Shown here: piece after piece, positions 1 through 5,573 of the stretch | Layout of the letters: each line of letters begins with the position of its first letter | Numbering within the stretch: the stretch's first letter is position 1 | From: Bacillota bacterium | Lineage (GTDB): Bacteria > Bacillota_A > Clostridia > DSM-8532 | DNA: 5,868 nucleotides | NCBI GenBank assembly: GCA_023424865.1 | Contig: JAFADM010000285.1 | Location: forward strand, 1-5,868 | Direction of reading: 5' to 3' | The notes under the pieces: generated by a model | What the model saw: the letters and a program-made list of their open reading frames with translations, nothing else | Told to the model about the DNA's origin: nothing | Databases searched by the model: none | Position numbers and translations under genes: made by a program

Positions 1-509
1 CCCGTTTTGCGGATAATCCGCTTCAGGTAATGATTAACGGTGGTCAGCTCGTATTTTCCCAGGTATTGCTCAACCTCGCCTTCGCAAAGCTGTGTTATGG
101 CCTTGGAAACCAATTCCAGCCGTTCCGGCTGAAGACCGGTTTCAACAAGCAGGCTTAAGGACTTTGCCAGCATGTAATCACCCGTATAAACGGCCAGATT
201 AACACTGTGTTTTTCCGAAACCGTCAATTGACCTCTTCTGGTTTTGGCATTGTCGATGATATCGTCATGCACCAAAGTTGCGGCATGTAATATTTCAACC
301 GATGCGGCAGCGGGGAAAACTTTTTCCCTTGAGTAATTGCCCTGCATGGCAGACAGAATGGTAAATGCAGGCCGAAGTCTTTTACCTCCGGAGAAAACAA
401 TTCCCTGTGTTGCAGTACGCAAAAACTCAATTCTATTGGCTAGTTTGCCCTTTAAATAATCTTCAAACGCTGCCAGCTCAGCTTGAATCCCGGGGTAATT
501 ATCCCACAA
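1..509 (-). CDS. hepT: Long-chain polyprenyl diphosphate synthase (heptaprenyl diphosphate synthase component II / DmkB type), N-terminal half, cut by window edge
   Basis: A cytoplasmic trans-prenyltransferase expected to add isopentenyl units to an allylic diphosphate, making the side chain of (demethyl)menaquinone. My translation gives 169 residues before the left edge, about half of the usual ~320. Visible motifs are GGKRLRP (41-47, substrate diphosphate binding), the first aspartate-rich motif DDIID (82-86, Mg2+ binding) within LVHDDIIDNA, TRRG (90-93), GDYMLAK (110-116) and CEGEVEQ (142-148). The second aspartate-rich motif lies outside. Residues just before DDIID are small (A76, A77, T78), which fits a long-chain product. 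The start is TTG at 509: an in-frame TAG stands at 528-530, no other start lies between, and GGGAGG precedes it by 8 bases. It begins 52 bases after ndh2 and is probably the fourth gene of that operon. Chain length (C30, C35 or other) cannot be read from the sequence. Confidence 0.93.
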   Translation of the reverse strand, partial: MWDNYPGIQAELAAFEDYLKGKLANRIEFLRTATQGIVFSGGKRLRPAFTILSAMQGNYSREKVFPAAASVEILHAATLVHDDIIDNAKTRRGQLTVSEKHSVNLAVYTGDYMLAKSLSLLVETGLQPERLELVSKAITQLCEGEVEQYLGKYELTTVNHYLKRIIRKT

Positions 510-517
510 AGCTGTAA

Positions 518-523
518 CCTCCC
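518..523 (-). promoter_or_regulatory. Ribosome binding site that fixes the TTG start of hepT
   Basis: On the minus strand GGGAGG lies 8 bases before TTG (507-509). An in-frame TAG at 528-530 closes the frame upstream, so TTG is the only reasonable start. A search limited to ATG starts would miss this gene. Confidence 0.85.
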
Positions 524-561
524 GAAACTAATAAACAAATGATTCAAAGTCAACAGGAGGC

Positions 562-2478
562 TCAGTCAAAATGGTCCATGCTTCTTTTAAAGAAGAGGCG
601 CAGCTTGCCGTTTTTCCAGAGGTTCTCCCATACATTATTCAAATAGGGGATTAAATAGTAGTCCAAACCAAAGGCTCTGCCAGCTCCGCCCATGACGGCA
701 ATAGAGGCAAACAGCATCCACCAGCTTTTTTCATAAAGCCCGGTAGAGGTGATGAACATTGTCAGAAGGCCGAGTGAAATAACGGATCCGACAAAATTAA
801 AGGCACCGCCCAAAAGAAGAAGGCCAATTAGAAGCTCAAGAATAACGACCAGTACCTGGAAGAACATGGCGACTCCGTCAGAAGCCAGCACCACGTTTTG
901 GAGGAACCAGGGAACCAAATTGAAATCACCAAAATGGAATAACTCAACTCTGGCAAAATGCTCGGAGGATATGGTAACACCTTCTACGAGGCGGCTTTCC
1001 GAGCCCATAAAGAAGTTTAGAATACCTGTTTTTATTTCAACGGGCGTATCTATACGTGACACGTAGGATGCTGCGGAAGTTGCCGCGCTGGATGCATCGG
1101 AAGAGAAACCCAAAAATCCTGCCAGCTTCGGTGAGGTGAACCAGCCTTCGGTAACCTTGACAATGCCTTCATAAAGCCACATGCCGCCAAGGAACAGGCG
1201 AAGGGGGAGAAGCCACCAGGCTTGTACACGGGTTGACCAGTGCTGCTCCAAAAGGAGTCTTCTGTGTCTGCGCTCCAGAAGCTCATGATACAGGTAGCGC
1301 GAAATACCTCTGAAACCTGTAATCTCCCAAAGATAATGGATGTTTACCAAAAATTTCATGAGAATGGACAACCATACGGGAAGGCTTTTCCCCATTATCT
1401 CAGATACGGCGAAATAATTACCAACGCTTACCATGGTGCCATGGAAAGTTACGGATACCTTTTCGAGCTCTTTGCCTCGAATTTGATTTGTAATATTGTG
1501 GGCTGCACCTTCAGCGGTTTGAAGGGCATTTTCAACCATAGCAGGGTAGGGACGGCCGTCCGTGCCCGCAAGAGCGCCAAGATCGCCTACGGAGTAAACA
1601 TTTTTATATTGAGTACGGCAATATTCGTCTACCTGAAGGCGCTTTTGGCCGCCAACCTTCTCTAAAGCAAGGGAATCCGTATCGTCGGAAGCCTTTATGC
1701 CCGCGGCCCAGATTACTGTTCCGGCTTCAATTTCGCCGTCACAGGTAAGAACGCTCTTCTCAGTAACCTCATTAATGCAGGATTTGAGAATAAGCTCCAC
1801 ACCCAGCTTCTTTTCAAGGTAACGGTGGGCTTTGTTGGAGTTCTTTTCATCCAGATTATTAAGGATACGGGGTAACATATCTACAACAACAAGGCGCACT
1901 TCCTTGCGATCCAATCCGTATTCACGACATAGGGATTTGCTCCAGTGAGCCAGCTCGCCAATCATTTCAATGCCGGTAAAGCCTGCGCCGACTACCAGGA
2001 AGGTAAGAAGCCTTTTACGAGCGGCAGCGTCTTTTTCCTGTGAGGCAAGAACAAAGCATTTTTTTATATGCTCACGAATTCGGATGGCATCCTCAAAGGA
2101 CCATAAAGTTAAAGAATTCTCCTTAAGGCCCGGAATACCAAAATAGTTGGGGGAGCTACCCATGGCAAGAACCAGATAATCGTATTCATAAACATTCCCG
2201 TCGGAAGAGATCCTGTTGTTCTCGAAGTCAAAGTTTTTAATCTCATCCATAACCAGATTGACACGAGTATATTTGAAGATGCTTTTAAGCGATATTCTTA
2301 CAGCCTCCTCCGATACCCTGTTTCCGGCTACCTCATGAAGCTCCGTCAGAAGCGTGTGATAATCGTTTTTGTCGATGAGAGTGATCTCCAGGTCTTCTTT
2401 CCTGTTTTTCTTATTAAGCGTTAACGCCGCTTCAATACCGGCGTAGCCTGCTCCCACAATTACTGCCTTTTTTGCCAT
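562..2478 (-). CDS. ndh2: Type II NADH dehydrogenase (NDH-2) fused to a C-terminal DoxX-like membrane domain; FLEET Ndh2 type
   Basis: FAD-dependent, non-proton-pumping NADH:quinone oxidoreductase on the inner face of the membrane. In order: FAD site GAGYAG (9-14), NADH-binding VGAGFTG (163-169), IWAAGI (256-261), the second FAD motif VGD (297-299), VENALQ (315-320) where the usual quinone-site AQxAxQ motif falls, and an NDH-2-type amphipathic anchor with ITGFRG (386-391). Classical NDH-2 ends near residue 400-430. Here 638 residues continue into hydrophobic segments at about 422-442, 537-558, 561-578 and 586-606, which resemble DoxX (PLRLFLGGMWLYEG near 425-438). About 90 less hydrophobic residues (443-535) separate the first and second segments and are probably extracytoplasmic. 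The ATG at 2478 has AGGAG about 8 bases upstream. It lies between eetB and hepT, which argues for feeding a dedicated demethylmenaquinone pool for extracellular electron transfer. Fusion to a membrane domain matches what is known of Listeria Ndh2. The role of the DoxX part is unknown. Confidence 0.93.
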   Translation of the reverse strand: MAKKAVIVGAGYAGIEAALTLNKKNRKEDLEITLIDKNDYHTLLTELHEVAGNRVSEEAVRISLKSIFKYTRVNLVMDEIKNFDFENNRISSDGNVYEYDYLVLAMGSSPNYFGIPGLKENSLTLWSFEDAIRIREHIKKCFVLASQEKDAAARKRLLTFLVVGAGFTGIEMIGELAHWSKSLCREYGLDRKEVRLVVVDMLPRILNNLDEKNSNKAHRYLEKKLGVELILKSCINEVTEKSVLTCDGEIEAGTVIWAAGIKASDDTDSLALEKVGGQKRLQVDEYCRTQYKNVYSVGDLGALAGTDGRPYPAMVENALQTAEGAAHNITNQIRGKELEKVSVTFHGTMVSVGNYFAVSEIMGKSLPVWLSILMKFLVNIHYLWEITGFRGISRYLYHELLERRHRRLLLEQHWSTRVQAWWLLPLRLFLGGMWLYEGIVKVTEGWFTSPKLAGFLGFSSDASSAATSAASYVSRIDTPVEIKTGILNFFMGSESRLVEGVTISSEHFARVELFHFGDFNLVPWFLQNVVLASDGVAMFFQVLVVILELLIGLLLLGGAFNFVGSVISLGLLTMFITSTGLYEKSWWMLFASIAVMGGAGRAFGLDYYLIPYLNNVWENLWKNGKLRLFFKRSMDHFD

Positions 2479-2537
2479 TCCTGGTACTCCTTTCTTTATG
2501 TAGGCAATGATTTGTTAAAATATTAATAATCATTCCC

Positions 2538-2567
2538 ATTATATATTCCCCACTCATATTTTTGCAA
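2538..2567 (-). promoter_or_regulatory. Possible internal sigma-A promoter for ndh2-hepT
   Basis: On the minus strand TTGCAA (2562-2567) is followed after 18 bases by a perfect TATAAT (2538-2543). It overlaps the last codons of eetB and lies about 60 bases before the ndh2 start. It could give ndh2 and hepT expression of their own. The -35 box is only a 4/6 match and the region is A+T-rich, so chance is possible. Confidence 0.4.
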
Positions 2568-3063
2568 ACTTAGTTTTTTCAATTATTGAAAAAAGATTCA
2601 CAGAAACGAGAGCGGTTAGAAAACCTGTAAAAAGTGACGCAAATAACAAAACGGGCAGATAGGCAAAAACAGCGGTGTTTTTCATCATAAAGCTTGCAGC
2701 GGCAATTTGTCCCGTATTGTGAGCGGCCGCTCCGGCAATGCTTATGCCAATTAAGGAAAGCCGTTTTGGATACCCTTTTCTCATAAGAACCATCACTAAA
2801 AGTGCTGTCAGTGCCCCTGTAATAGAATAAAGGAGAGAGGACATACCTCCAAACATAAAGGCTGCAAGCAGGCACCGCAAAAGAGTAATGGTAACTGCCT
2901 GGGAGCTTCCCAGAAAAAAGAGAGCAAACAAAGTGACAATATTAGCCAAACCCAACTTGAGGCCCGGTATTGGTATAAAATATATAAGTGGTATGAAACG
3001 CTCCATAAAGGAAAGGATCAGAGCCACAGCGACAAGAACGCCGCTCAGCGTTAATCTTTTCAT
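2554..3063 (-). CDS. eetB: Gx transporter family membrane protein (EetB type; formerly 'heptaprenyl diphosphate synthase component I')
   Basis: A 169-residue, very hydrophobic protein with about five or six membrane segments (roughly 5-25, 36-54, 57-73, 76-94, 104-126, 133-157). Family hallmarks are PIPGLKLGLAN (31-41) and AHNTGQ (114-119). Old annotations call this family component I of heptaprenyl diphosphate synthase (Pfam Hpre_diP_synt_I), but an integral membrane protein of this kind differs from the soluble Bacillus HepS, so the name is probably a guilt-by-neighbour label. In the Listeria FLEET locus the homologue is EetB, needed for extracellular ferric reduction, with an unknown mechanism. 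The ATG at 3063 follows GAGGTGG by 8 bases. The gene starts 93 bases after eetA and ends 75 before ndh2, so co-transcription is likely. Partnership with eetA is inferred from context. Confidence 0.88.
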   Translation of the reverse strand: MKRLTLSGVLVAVALILSFMERFIPLIYFIPIPGLKLGLANIVTLFALFFLGSSQAVTITLLRCLLAAFMFGGMSSLLYSITGALTALLVMVLMRKGYPKRLSLIGISIAGAAAHNTGQIAAASFMMKNTAVFAYLPVLLFASLFTGFLTALVSVNLFSIIEKTKFAKI

Positions 3064-3156
3064 GCCTCATGCCACCTCTTTCCGTCTTGTTGTCTCCCTT
3101 TTCGGCTGTTTGTCCTAACCGACAGAACATGCTTAGTATACATGAAGTTTTGCTTT

Positions 3157-3540
3157 TTATCTGACAAGTATGTCCATATCCTGTTCGCTATCGCTGCCCT
3201 CAATTTTAATAATTACTCCCGCCGGTAAGCAGACTGCAATTTGTCCCGGTCTGGATATCCAGCCTGTATGGACGCAGACCTGATCCGGACACTCGGCATG
3301 CTCAAATCGAATTCTTCCGTTTTCAGCCTCAATGACTCCCGGATATAAACCGTCATAGGGAACAAGTGTGGTTTGCGTAATATTACTGAGGCTCACTTGT
3401 TTGAGGACAACGCCATTTTGCGTAATGACAGCAGTTTTGTCCTCAGTATTCCGTTCAAAGTAAAAACCAATCAGAGAGAAAGCCAGCGCAATCACCAGAA
3501 TAATGACAACGACATCACCGGATTTTATTTTTAATCCCAA
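3157..3540 (-). CDS. eetA: NusG domain II-containing, membrane-anchored protein (EetA type)
   Basis: A 127-residue protein with one N-terminal membrane segment (about 10-28) after a short positive tail (K4, K6), then a domain predicted to lie outside the membrane. The C-terminal part carries the family signature CPDQVCVHTGWISRPGQ (84-100) followed by AVCLP (102-106), giving cysteines at 84, 89 and 104. Databases call this fold NusG domain II (former DUF1312), but the anchor and lack of an NGN domain argue against a transcription role. The homologue in the Listeria FLEET locus is EetA, required for electron transfer to extracellular acceptors. What the cysteines do is not established as far as I know. 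The start is TTG at 3540 with GGAGG 7 bases upstream. It is the first gene of the eetA-eetB-ndh2-hepT operon, about 50 bases below a good promoter. Confidence 0.88.
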   Translation of the reverse strand: MGLKIKSGDVVVIILVIALAFSLIGFYFERNTEDKTAVITQNGVVLKQVSLSNITQTTLVPYDGLYPGVIEAENGRIRFEHAECPDQVCVHTGWISRPGQIAVCLPAGVIIKIEGSDSEQDMDILVR

Positions 3541-3547
3541 TCGGATT

Positions 3548-3552
3548 CCTCC
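3548..3552 (-). promoter_or_regulatory. Ribosome binding site setting the TTG start of eetA
   Basis: On the minus strand GGAGG is followed after 7 bases (AATCCGA) by TTG at 3540. The next residues, GLKIKSGDVVVIILV, give the short positive tail and membrane segment expected of the family. Confidence 0.75.
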
Positions 3553-3597
3553 AGTTTCATGGTGTCTGCAACCGCCCTTTCCCTTAGTTCAGATGCT

Positions 3598-3626
3598 ATT
3601 ATACATAAATAAGTGTACCTATGCAA
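3598..3626 (-). promoter_or_regulatory. Sigma-A promoter of the eetA-eetB-ndh2-hepT operon
   Basis: On the minus strand TTGCAT (3621-3626), a 17-base spacer and a perfect TATAAT (3598-3603). The predicted transcript start near 3591 would leave a leader of about 50 bases before the TTG start of eetA. Spacing and the -10 box are optimal and the -35 box matches at 4 of 6 positions. An inverted repeat covers the -35 box, so repression at this site is plausible. Confidence 0.8.
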
Positions 3627-3641
3627 ATAAAAACTTTGCAT
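3621..3641. promoter_or_regulatory. Perfect 21-bp inverted repeat over the eet -35 box: operator candidate
   Basis: ATGCAAA (3621-3627) and TTTGCAT (3635-3641) are perfect inverted copies separated by 7 bases (TAAAAAC). The left arm contains the whole -35 hexamer, so a bound dimer would block RNA polymerase. The arm word TGCAAA also occurs at the possible internal ndh2 promoter (TTTGCAAA, 2561-2568). I do not recognise the regulator. Confidence 0.5.
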
Positions 3642-3712
3642 TGATCGAAAAAATTTTCACAAAGTATTGCTTCAAATATGGCAAGTTTTACAAAGGTTTT
3701 CTGAGGAGGTAA

Positions 3713-3742
3713 ATGCGAATGGCTCTCAATACGTACGATTAG
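3713..3742 (+). other. Nine-codon reading frame with an ideal ribosome site; leader peptide or truncated gene start
   Basis: GAGGAGG (3703-3709) lies 9 bases before the ATG at 3719 and 3 bases before an in-frame ATG at 3713. The frame reads MRMALNTYD and stops at TAG (3740-3742), four bases before the hairpin at 3747. This is among the strongest ribosome sites in the window, yet no gene follows on this strand for 2 kb. It could be the start of a gene lost by deletion, a small leader peptide, or chance. No convincing plus-strand promoter is visible. Confidence 0.25.
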
Positions 3743-3746
3743 GATA

Positions 3747-3788
3747 AAAGGTGAGTCAGTAGTACTAAAACACTACCGGCCCACCTTT
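3747..3788 (-). terminator. Long imperfect hairpin, possible terminator of the hrb-DUF4886 unit
   Basis: Two 17-base arms (3747-3763 and 3772-3788) around an 8-base loop match at 14 of 17 positions. Read as minus-strand RNA, two of the three imperfect positions become G-U pairs, so the minus-strand transcript folds better. The 3' arm ends in a short run, CCUUUUAU. It lies 133 bases after the DUF4886 stop. The weak U-tract makes a Rho-independent terminator only possible. The structure could instead be the end of a decayed mobile element. Confidence 0.4.
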
Positions 3789-3791
3789 GAA

Positions 3792-3839
3792 ATTATGCTG
3801 CTTTATTAAATAGTTATTCAGGGTACGTTACAGCATAAT
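3792..3839. repeat. Inverted repeat ATTATGCTG / CAGCATAAT with a 30-base loop
   Basis: Perfect 9-base arms at 3792-3800 and 3831-3839. It begins three bases after the hairpin at 3747-3788, so two stem-loops stand in a row downstream of the DUF4886 gene. The right arm overlaps the last codons of the 26-codon frame at 3828-3908. Function unknown; the long A+T-rich loop is unlike a simple terminator. Confidence 0.4.
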
Positions 3840-3908
3840 AAAAATAAGTTGTTTCATCGGCACTTCGTATAAATTGGGCTGGGGGCACAGCTCGCATTTG
3901 TCTGGCAT
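3828..3908 (-). other. 26-codon reading frame with CxxC motif, in frame after the DUF4886 stop codon
   Basis: On the minus strand ATG at 3908 opens a frame of 26 codons that begins MPDKCELCPQP and ends in a hydrophobic stretch before TAA (3828-3830). It is in the same frame as the DUF4886 gene, separated from its TAA (3921-3923) by four codons. No ribosome site precedes it. It could be a small metal-binding peptide, the remnant of a longer C-terminus cut by a nonsense change, or chance. I do not recognise the sequence. Confidence 0.25.
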
Positions 3909-3920
3909 GGGAAAGCCGGT

Positions 3921-4652
3921 TTAGCTGTCTGCCGTATTTAATTTGACCCAGTTAACATAGCTTTTTAGCGTAGTCAGTTCCTCTGCGGTCATACCTTCGG
4001 GGCAGAAACGGTTGTCAAGGATGCTCCTGTCGGTAAAGAAAACATACCAAAGTGCACTTAAAAGATAACGGCCATGGGGGATAAGAGCATGGAAAGTATC
4101 CCGGTGAACGGTTTTCATGCCTTCCTTAAGCGCATATTGAAACAGCTGGCCTCCGGGGATGATTCTTAGATTCCCCAGATCCCGGGAAGCTTGAAGGTAT
4201 GCGCCTTTCAGATCACTGAACATCGCCTGGTGATTTTTATAACCCAGCTCTTTTGTCAGCCGTTCACTGTCCTGCTCATAAGCCCAGGTTTGATGAATGA
4301 TCTGCTCGGCCTGGGGAGCATATTCCCTTACACAGGCGGACAATTGGTTAAGATAAGGCTGATAGGTAGCATAGTTGTTGCTTAAATAGCTTGCCTGCTG
4401 CATGGTAACATAATCCCACTTATCACTTATGAGGGTGTCTTTTATGGACACCATTCTGCCGGTGGATTCACCGTTTTGCTCCAAAAGATAGTCGGCAGCA
4501 TCGTTTTCTATATTGTTGGCATGCCTCTCAAGTGAGCAGCCTCCTATGTATAAATTCGTGACCTCCAAAGCATATCCATCCGCAGAAGCAATAGCATGAA
4601 GATAAGCTGTGGCATCCTGTGAAAAGCTGTTGCCAATGGCTAGAATTTTCAT
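3921..4652 (-). CDS. DUF4886 family SGNH-type hydrolase, cytoplasmic
   Basis: A 243-residue protein with the layout of DUF4886 (SGNH/GDSL hydrolase fold). At the N-terminus ILAIGNSFS (3-11) is the block I nucleophile motif with serine 9. YIGGCS (35-40) gives the block II glycine, and a TMQQAS stretch (83-88) and HQTWAY (120-125) follow. D185 and H188 in HRDTFHA (183-189) are the likely acid-base pair. No signal peptide is visible, so it acts in the cytoplasm or leaves by another route. Members are thought to be esterases on sugar or lipid substrates, but the substrate cannot be read here. ATG at 4652 has AAAGGA 11 bases upstream, a rather long spacing. It follows hrb by 76 bases on the same strand and may be co-transcribed, though nothing in its family suggests a redox role. 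Confidence 0.85.
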   Translation of the reverse strand: MKILAIGNSFSQDATAYLHAIASADGYALEVTNLYIGGCSLERHANNIENDAADYLLEQNGESTGRMVSIKDTLISDKWDYVTMQQASYLSNNYATYQPYLNQLSACVREYAPQAEQIIHQTWAYEQDSERLTKELGYKNHQAMFSDLKGAYLQASRDLGNLRIIPGGQLFQYALKEGMKTVHRDTFHALIPHGRYLLSALWYVFFTDRSILDNRFCPEGMTAEELTTLKSYVNWVKLNTADS

Positions 4653-4681
4653 ATCCGCATCATTCCTTTATTTTCTAATTT

Positions 4682-4711
4682 TTATTCAAAAAGAATAACC
4701 TATGTATAGGT
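4682..4711. repeat. Two adjoining palindromes in the hrb-DUF4886 gap
   Basis: TTATTC (4682-4687) and GAATAA (4693-4698) form a 6-bp arm pair around AAAAA. Sharing its last base, the 14-bp palindrome ACCTAT-GT-ATAGGT occupies 4698-4711. The second has the arm-2-arm shape of a dimer operator and lies about 50 bases before the DUF4886 start. The first is too A+T-rich for a good terminator. I cannot assign a regulator. Confidence 0.4.
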
Positions 4712-4728
4712 GATTTTGGTAAAGGGTT

Positions 4729-5448
4729 TTAAATCTTTATAAACAGTTCTTTATCAGCTGTACATACCGGACATTGCCAGTGGTTGGGCAGGTCCTCAAA
4801 ATCCGTTCCGGGCGCGATTTTTGACACAGGATCACCGGACAGGGAATCATATTCGTAGCCGCAAACCGCACATTTGTACTTTGCCGGTTGTTCCTCAGGA
4901 TGGTTGGTCATTGGAGATTCCTGTTTTTTATCTGCTGGAACCTCTGCCTCACGGTAGGTGGGGGCTGTTTTTGGGGCCGTTCCCTTTTTTACCTCATGGT
5001 AGTAGGCGTAGGTTAACAAATCGCCCTCTCCGCACACTTGGGCGTCCACCATTTCGCCTACAAAAAGGGTGTGGGTGCCCATATCCAGTCTTTGCACCAC
5101 TCTCAGCTCCATATAGCTTTTGCAGTAATCGGAGAGTACAGGTGTTCCTTCGAGAGCTGAGTTATGGGAAACCTTGCAGAATTTATCCACCGATTTTCCG
5201 GTTTGGAAACCAAATAAACCGATTAACTCCATAGGCGTTTCCTGAGTTAGTACGGAAATTGAAAAACGTTCGCTATTTTCAATAAGAGTATGGGTGAAAT
5301 TTTGTTTATTGATGCTGACAGCGATGGTTTTTGGCTCAGAAGTGATTTGGAAGACGGTATTGGCGATTTGGCCGTTTGTTTTTCCTTCATAGGTAGCGCC
5401 AACAACATAGAGACCATAACTGATATCAAACAAAGCTTTGCCGTTCAT
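4729..5448 (-). CDS. hrb: High-molecular-weight rubredoxin (flavin reductase-rubredoxin fusion), NADH:flavodiiron protein electron donor
   Basis: A two-domain cytoplasmic electron carrier. Residues 1 to about 150 form an FMN-binding flavin-reductase domain ([14 protein letters not shown] near 5-18 and [11 protein letters not shown] at 62-72 are typical). A polar Pro/Glu/Lys-rich linker (about 155-188) leads to a complete rubredoxin domain from 189: [11 protein letters not shown] (191-201) and [11 protein letters not shown] (226-236) supply C193, C196, C226 and C229 for one Fe(Cys)4 site. The same fusion, Hrb, in Moorella thermoacetica oxidises NADH and reduces the flavodiiron protein FprA. 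Here fprA starts divergently 347 bases away, which supports that pairing. ATG at 5448 follows GGGAGG by 7 bases, and a near-consensus promoter lies about 75 bases above it. The likely role is supplying electrons for removal of O2 or NO. All metal ligands are present. Confidence 0.93.
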   Translation of the reverse strand: MNGKALFDISYGLYVVGATYEGKTNGQIANTVFQITSEPKTIAVSINKQNFTHTLIENSERFSISVLTQETPMELIGLFGFQTGKSVDKFCKVSHNSALEGTPVLSDYCKSYMELRVVQRLDMGTHTLFVGEMVDAQVCGEGDLLTYAYYHEVKKGTAPKTAPTYREAEVPADKKQESPMTNHPEEQPAKYKCAVCGYEYDSLSGDPVSKIAPGTDFEDLPNHWQCPVCTADKELFIKI

Positions 5449-5521
5449 GCGTATCCCTCCCTGAAAGACAGGTATTTGATTTTTAAAGTTTCCTCATTTT
5501 CAAATCTATGGAATCAAACCT

Positions 5522-5550
5522 ATCATAGCCAATGGACTGGGCTTTGTCAA
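5522..5550 (-). promoter_or_regulatory. Sigma-A promoter of hrb
   Basis: On the minus strand a perfect TTGACA (5545-5550), a 17-base spacer and TATGAT (5522-5527). The predicted start near 5515 leaves a leader of about 66 bases. It is the closest match to the sigma-A consensus in the window. CTAT-C-ATAG (5520-5528) makes the -10 box itself palindromic. Confidence 0.85.
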
Positions 5551-5573
5551 CCCAAAGGCCGCCCCTCAGGCCG

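Larger units (their letters stand above)
3541..3920. other. 380-base spacer between eetA and the DUF4886 gene: promoter, operator-like repeat, two inverted repeats, two tiny reading frames
   Basis: No gene of ordinary length is supported here. From left to right it holds the eetA ribosome site, the eet promoter (3598-3626), a perfect inverted repeat on its -35 box (3621-3641), a looser TTG...CAA palindrome (3641-3662), a 9-codon plus-strand frame with a perfect ribosome site (3713-3742), a long imperfect hairpin (3747-3788), a second inverted repeat (3792-3839) and a 26-codon minus-strand frame (3828-3908). Bases 3561-3590 show nothing I can name. The mix of fragments and repeats could mark an old insertion or deletion. 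Confidence 0.6.

Noticed and set aside
224..430. 68-codon minus-strand frame inside the left end
   Set aside because: It overlaps the polyprenyl synthase in another frame; the true frame has GGKRLRP and DDIID motifs and a good ribosome site.
749..1665. Plus-strand open frames of 105 and 141 codons opposite ndh2, and a 78-codon minus-strand frame at 1050-1286
   Set aside because: All lie within ndh2, show no family motifs and have no ribosome sites; ndh2 is continuous with clear motifs.
2554..3063. Reading the Gx-transporter gene as a true heptaprenyl diphosphate synthase subunit
   Set aside because: It is an integral membrane protein with no prenyltransferase aspartate motifs; the catalytic subunit is the separate gene at 1-509.
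2579..3130. Minus-strand frames of 98 and 62 codons and a plus-strand frame of 76 codons around eetB
   Set aside because: Out-of-frame shadows of eetB, whose own frame has GLKLGLAN and AHNTGQ and the expected membrane segments.
3157..3540. Reading the NusG-domain-II protein as a transcription antiterminator
   Set aside because: It has an N-terminal membrane anchor and no NGN domain; the cysteine signature and neighbours fit the EetA group.
3531..3560. Upstream mini-frame ATG AAA CTG ... TAA overlapping the eetA start on the minus strand
   Set aside because: No ribosome site precedes its ATG; it arises because the eetA ribosome site GGAGG is read as codons.
3503..3712. 69-codon plus-strand frame across the eetA start and promoter
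   Set aside because: It runs antisense through the eetA start, operator and promoter, has no ribosome site and has unnatural composition; only its end touches the ribosome site at 3703-3709.
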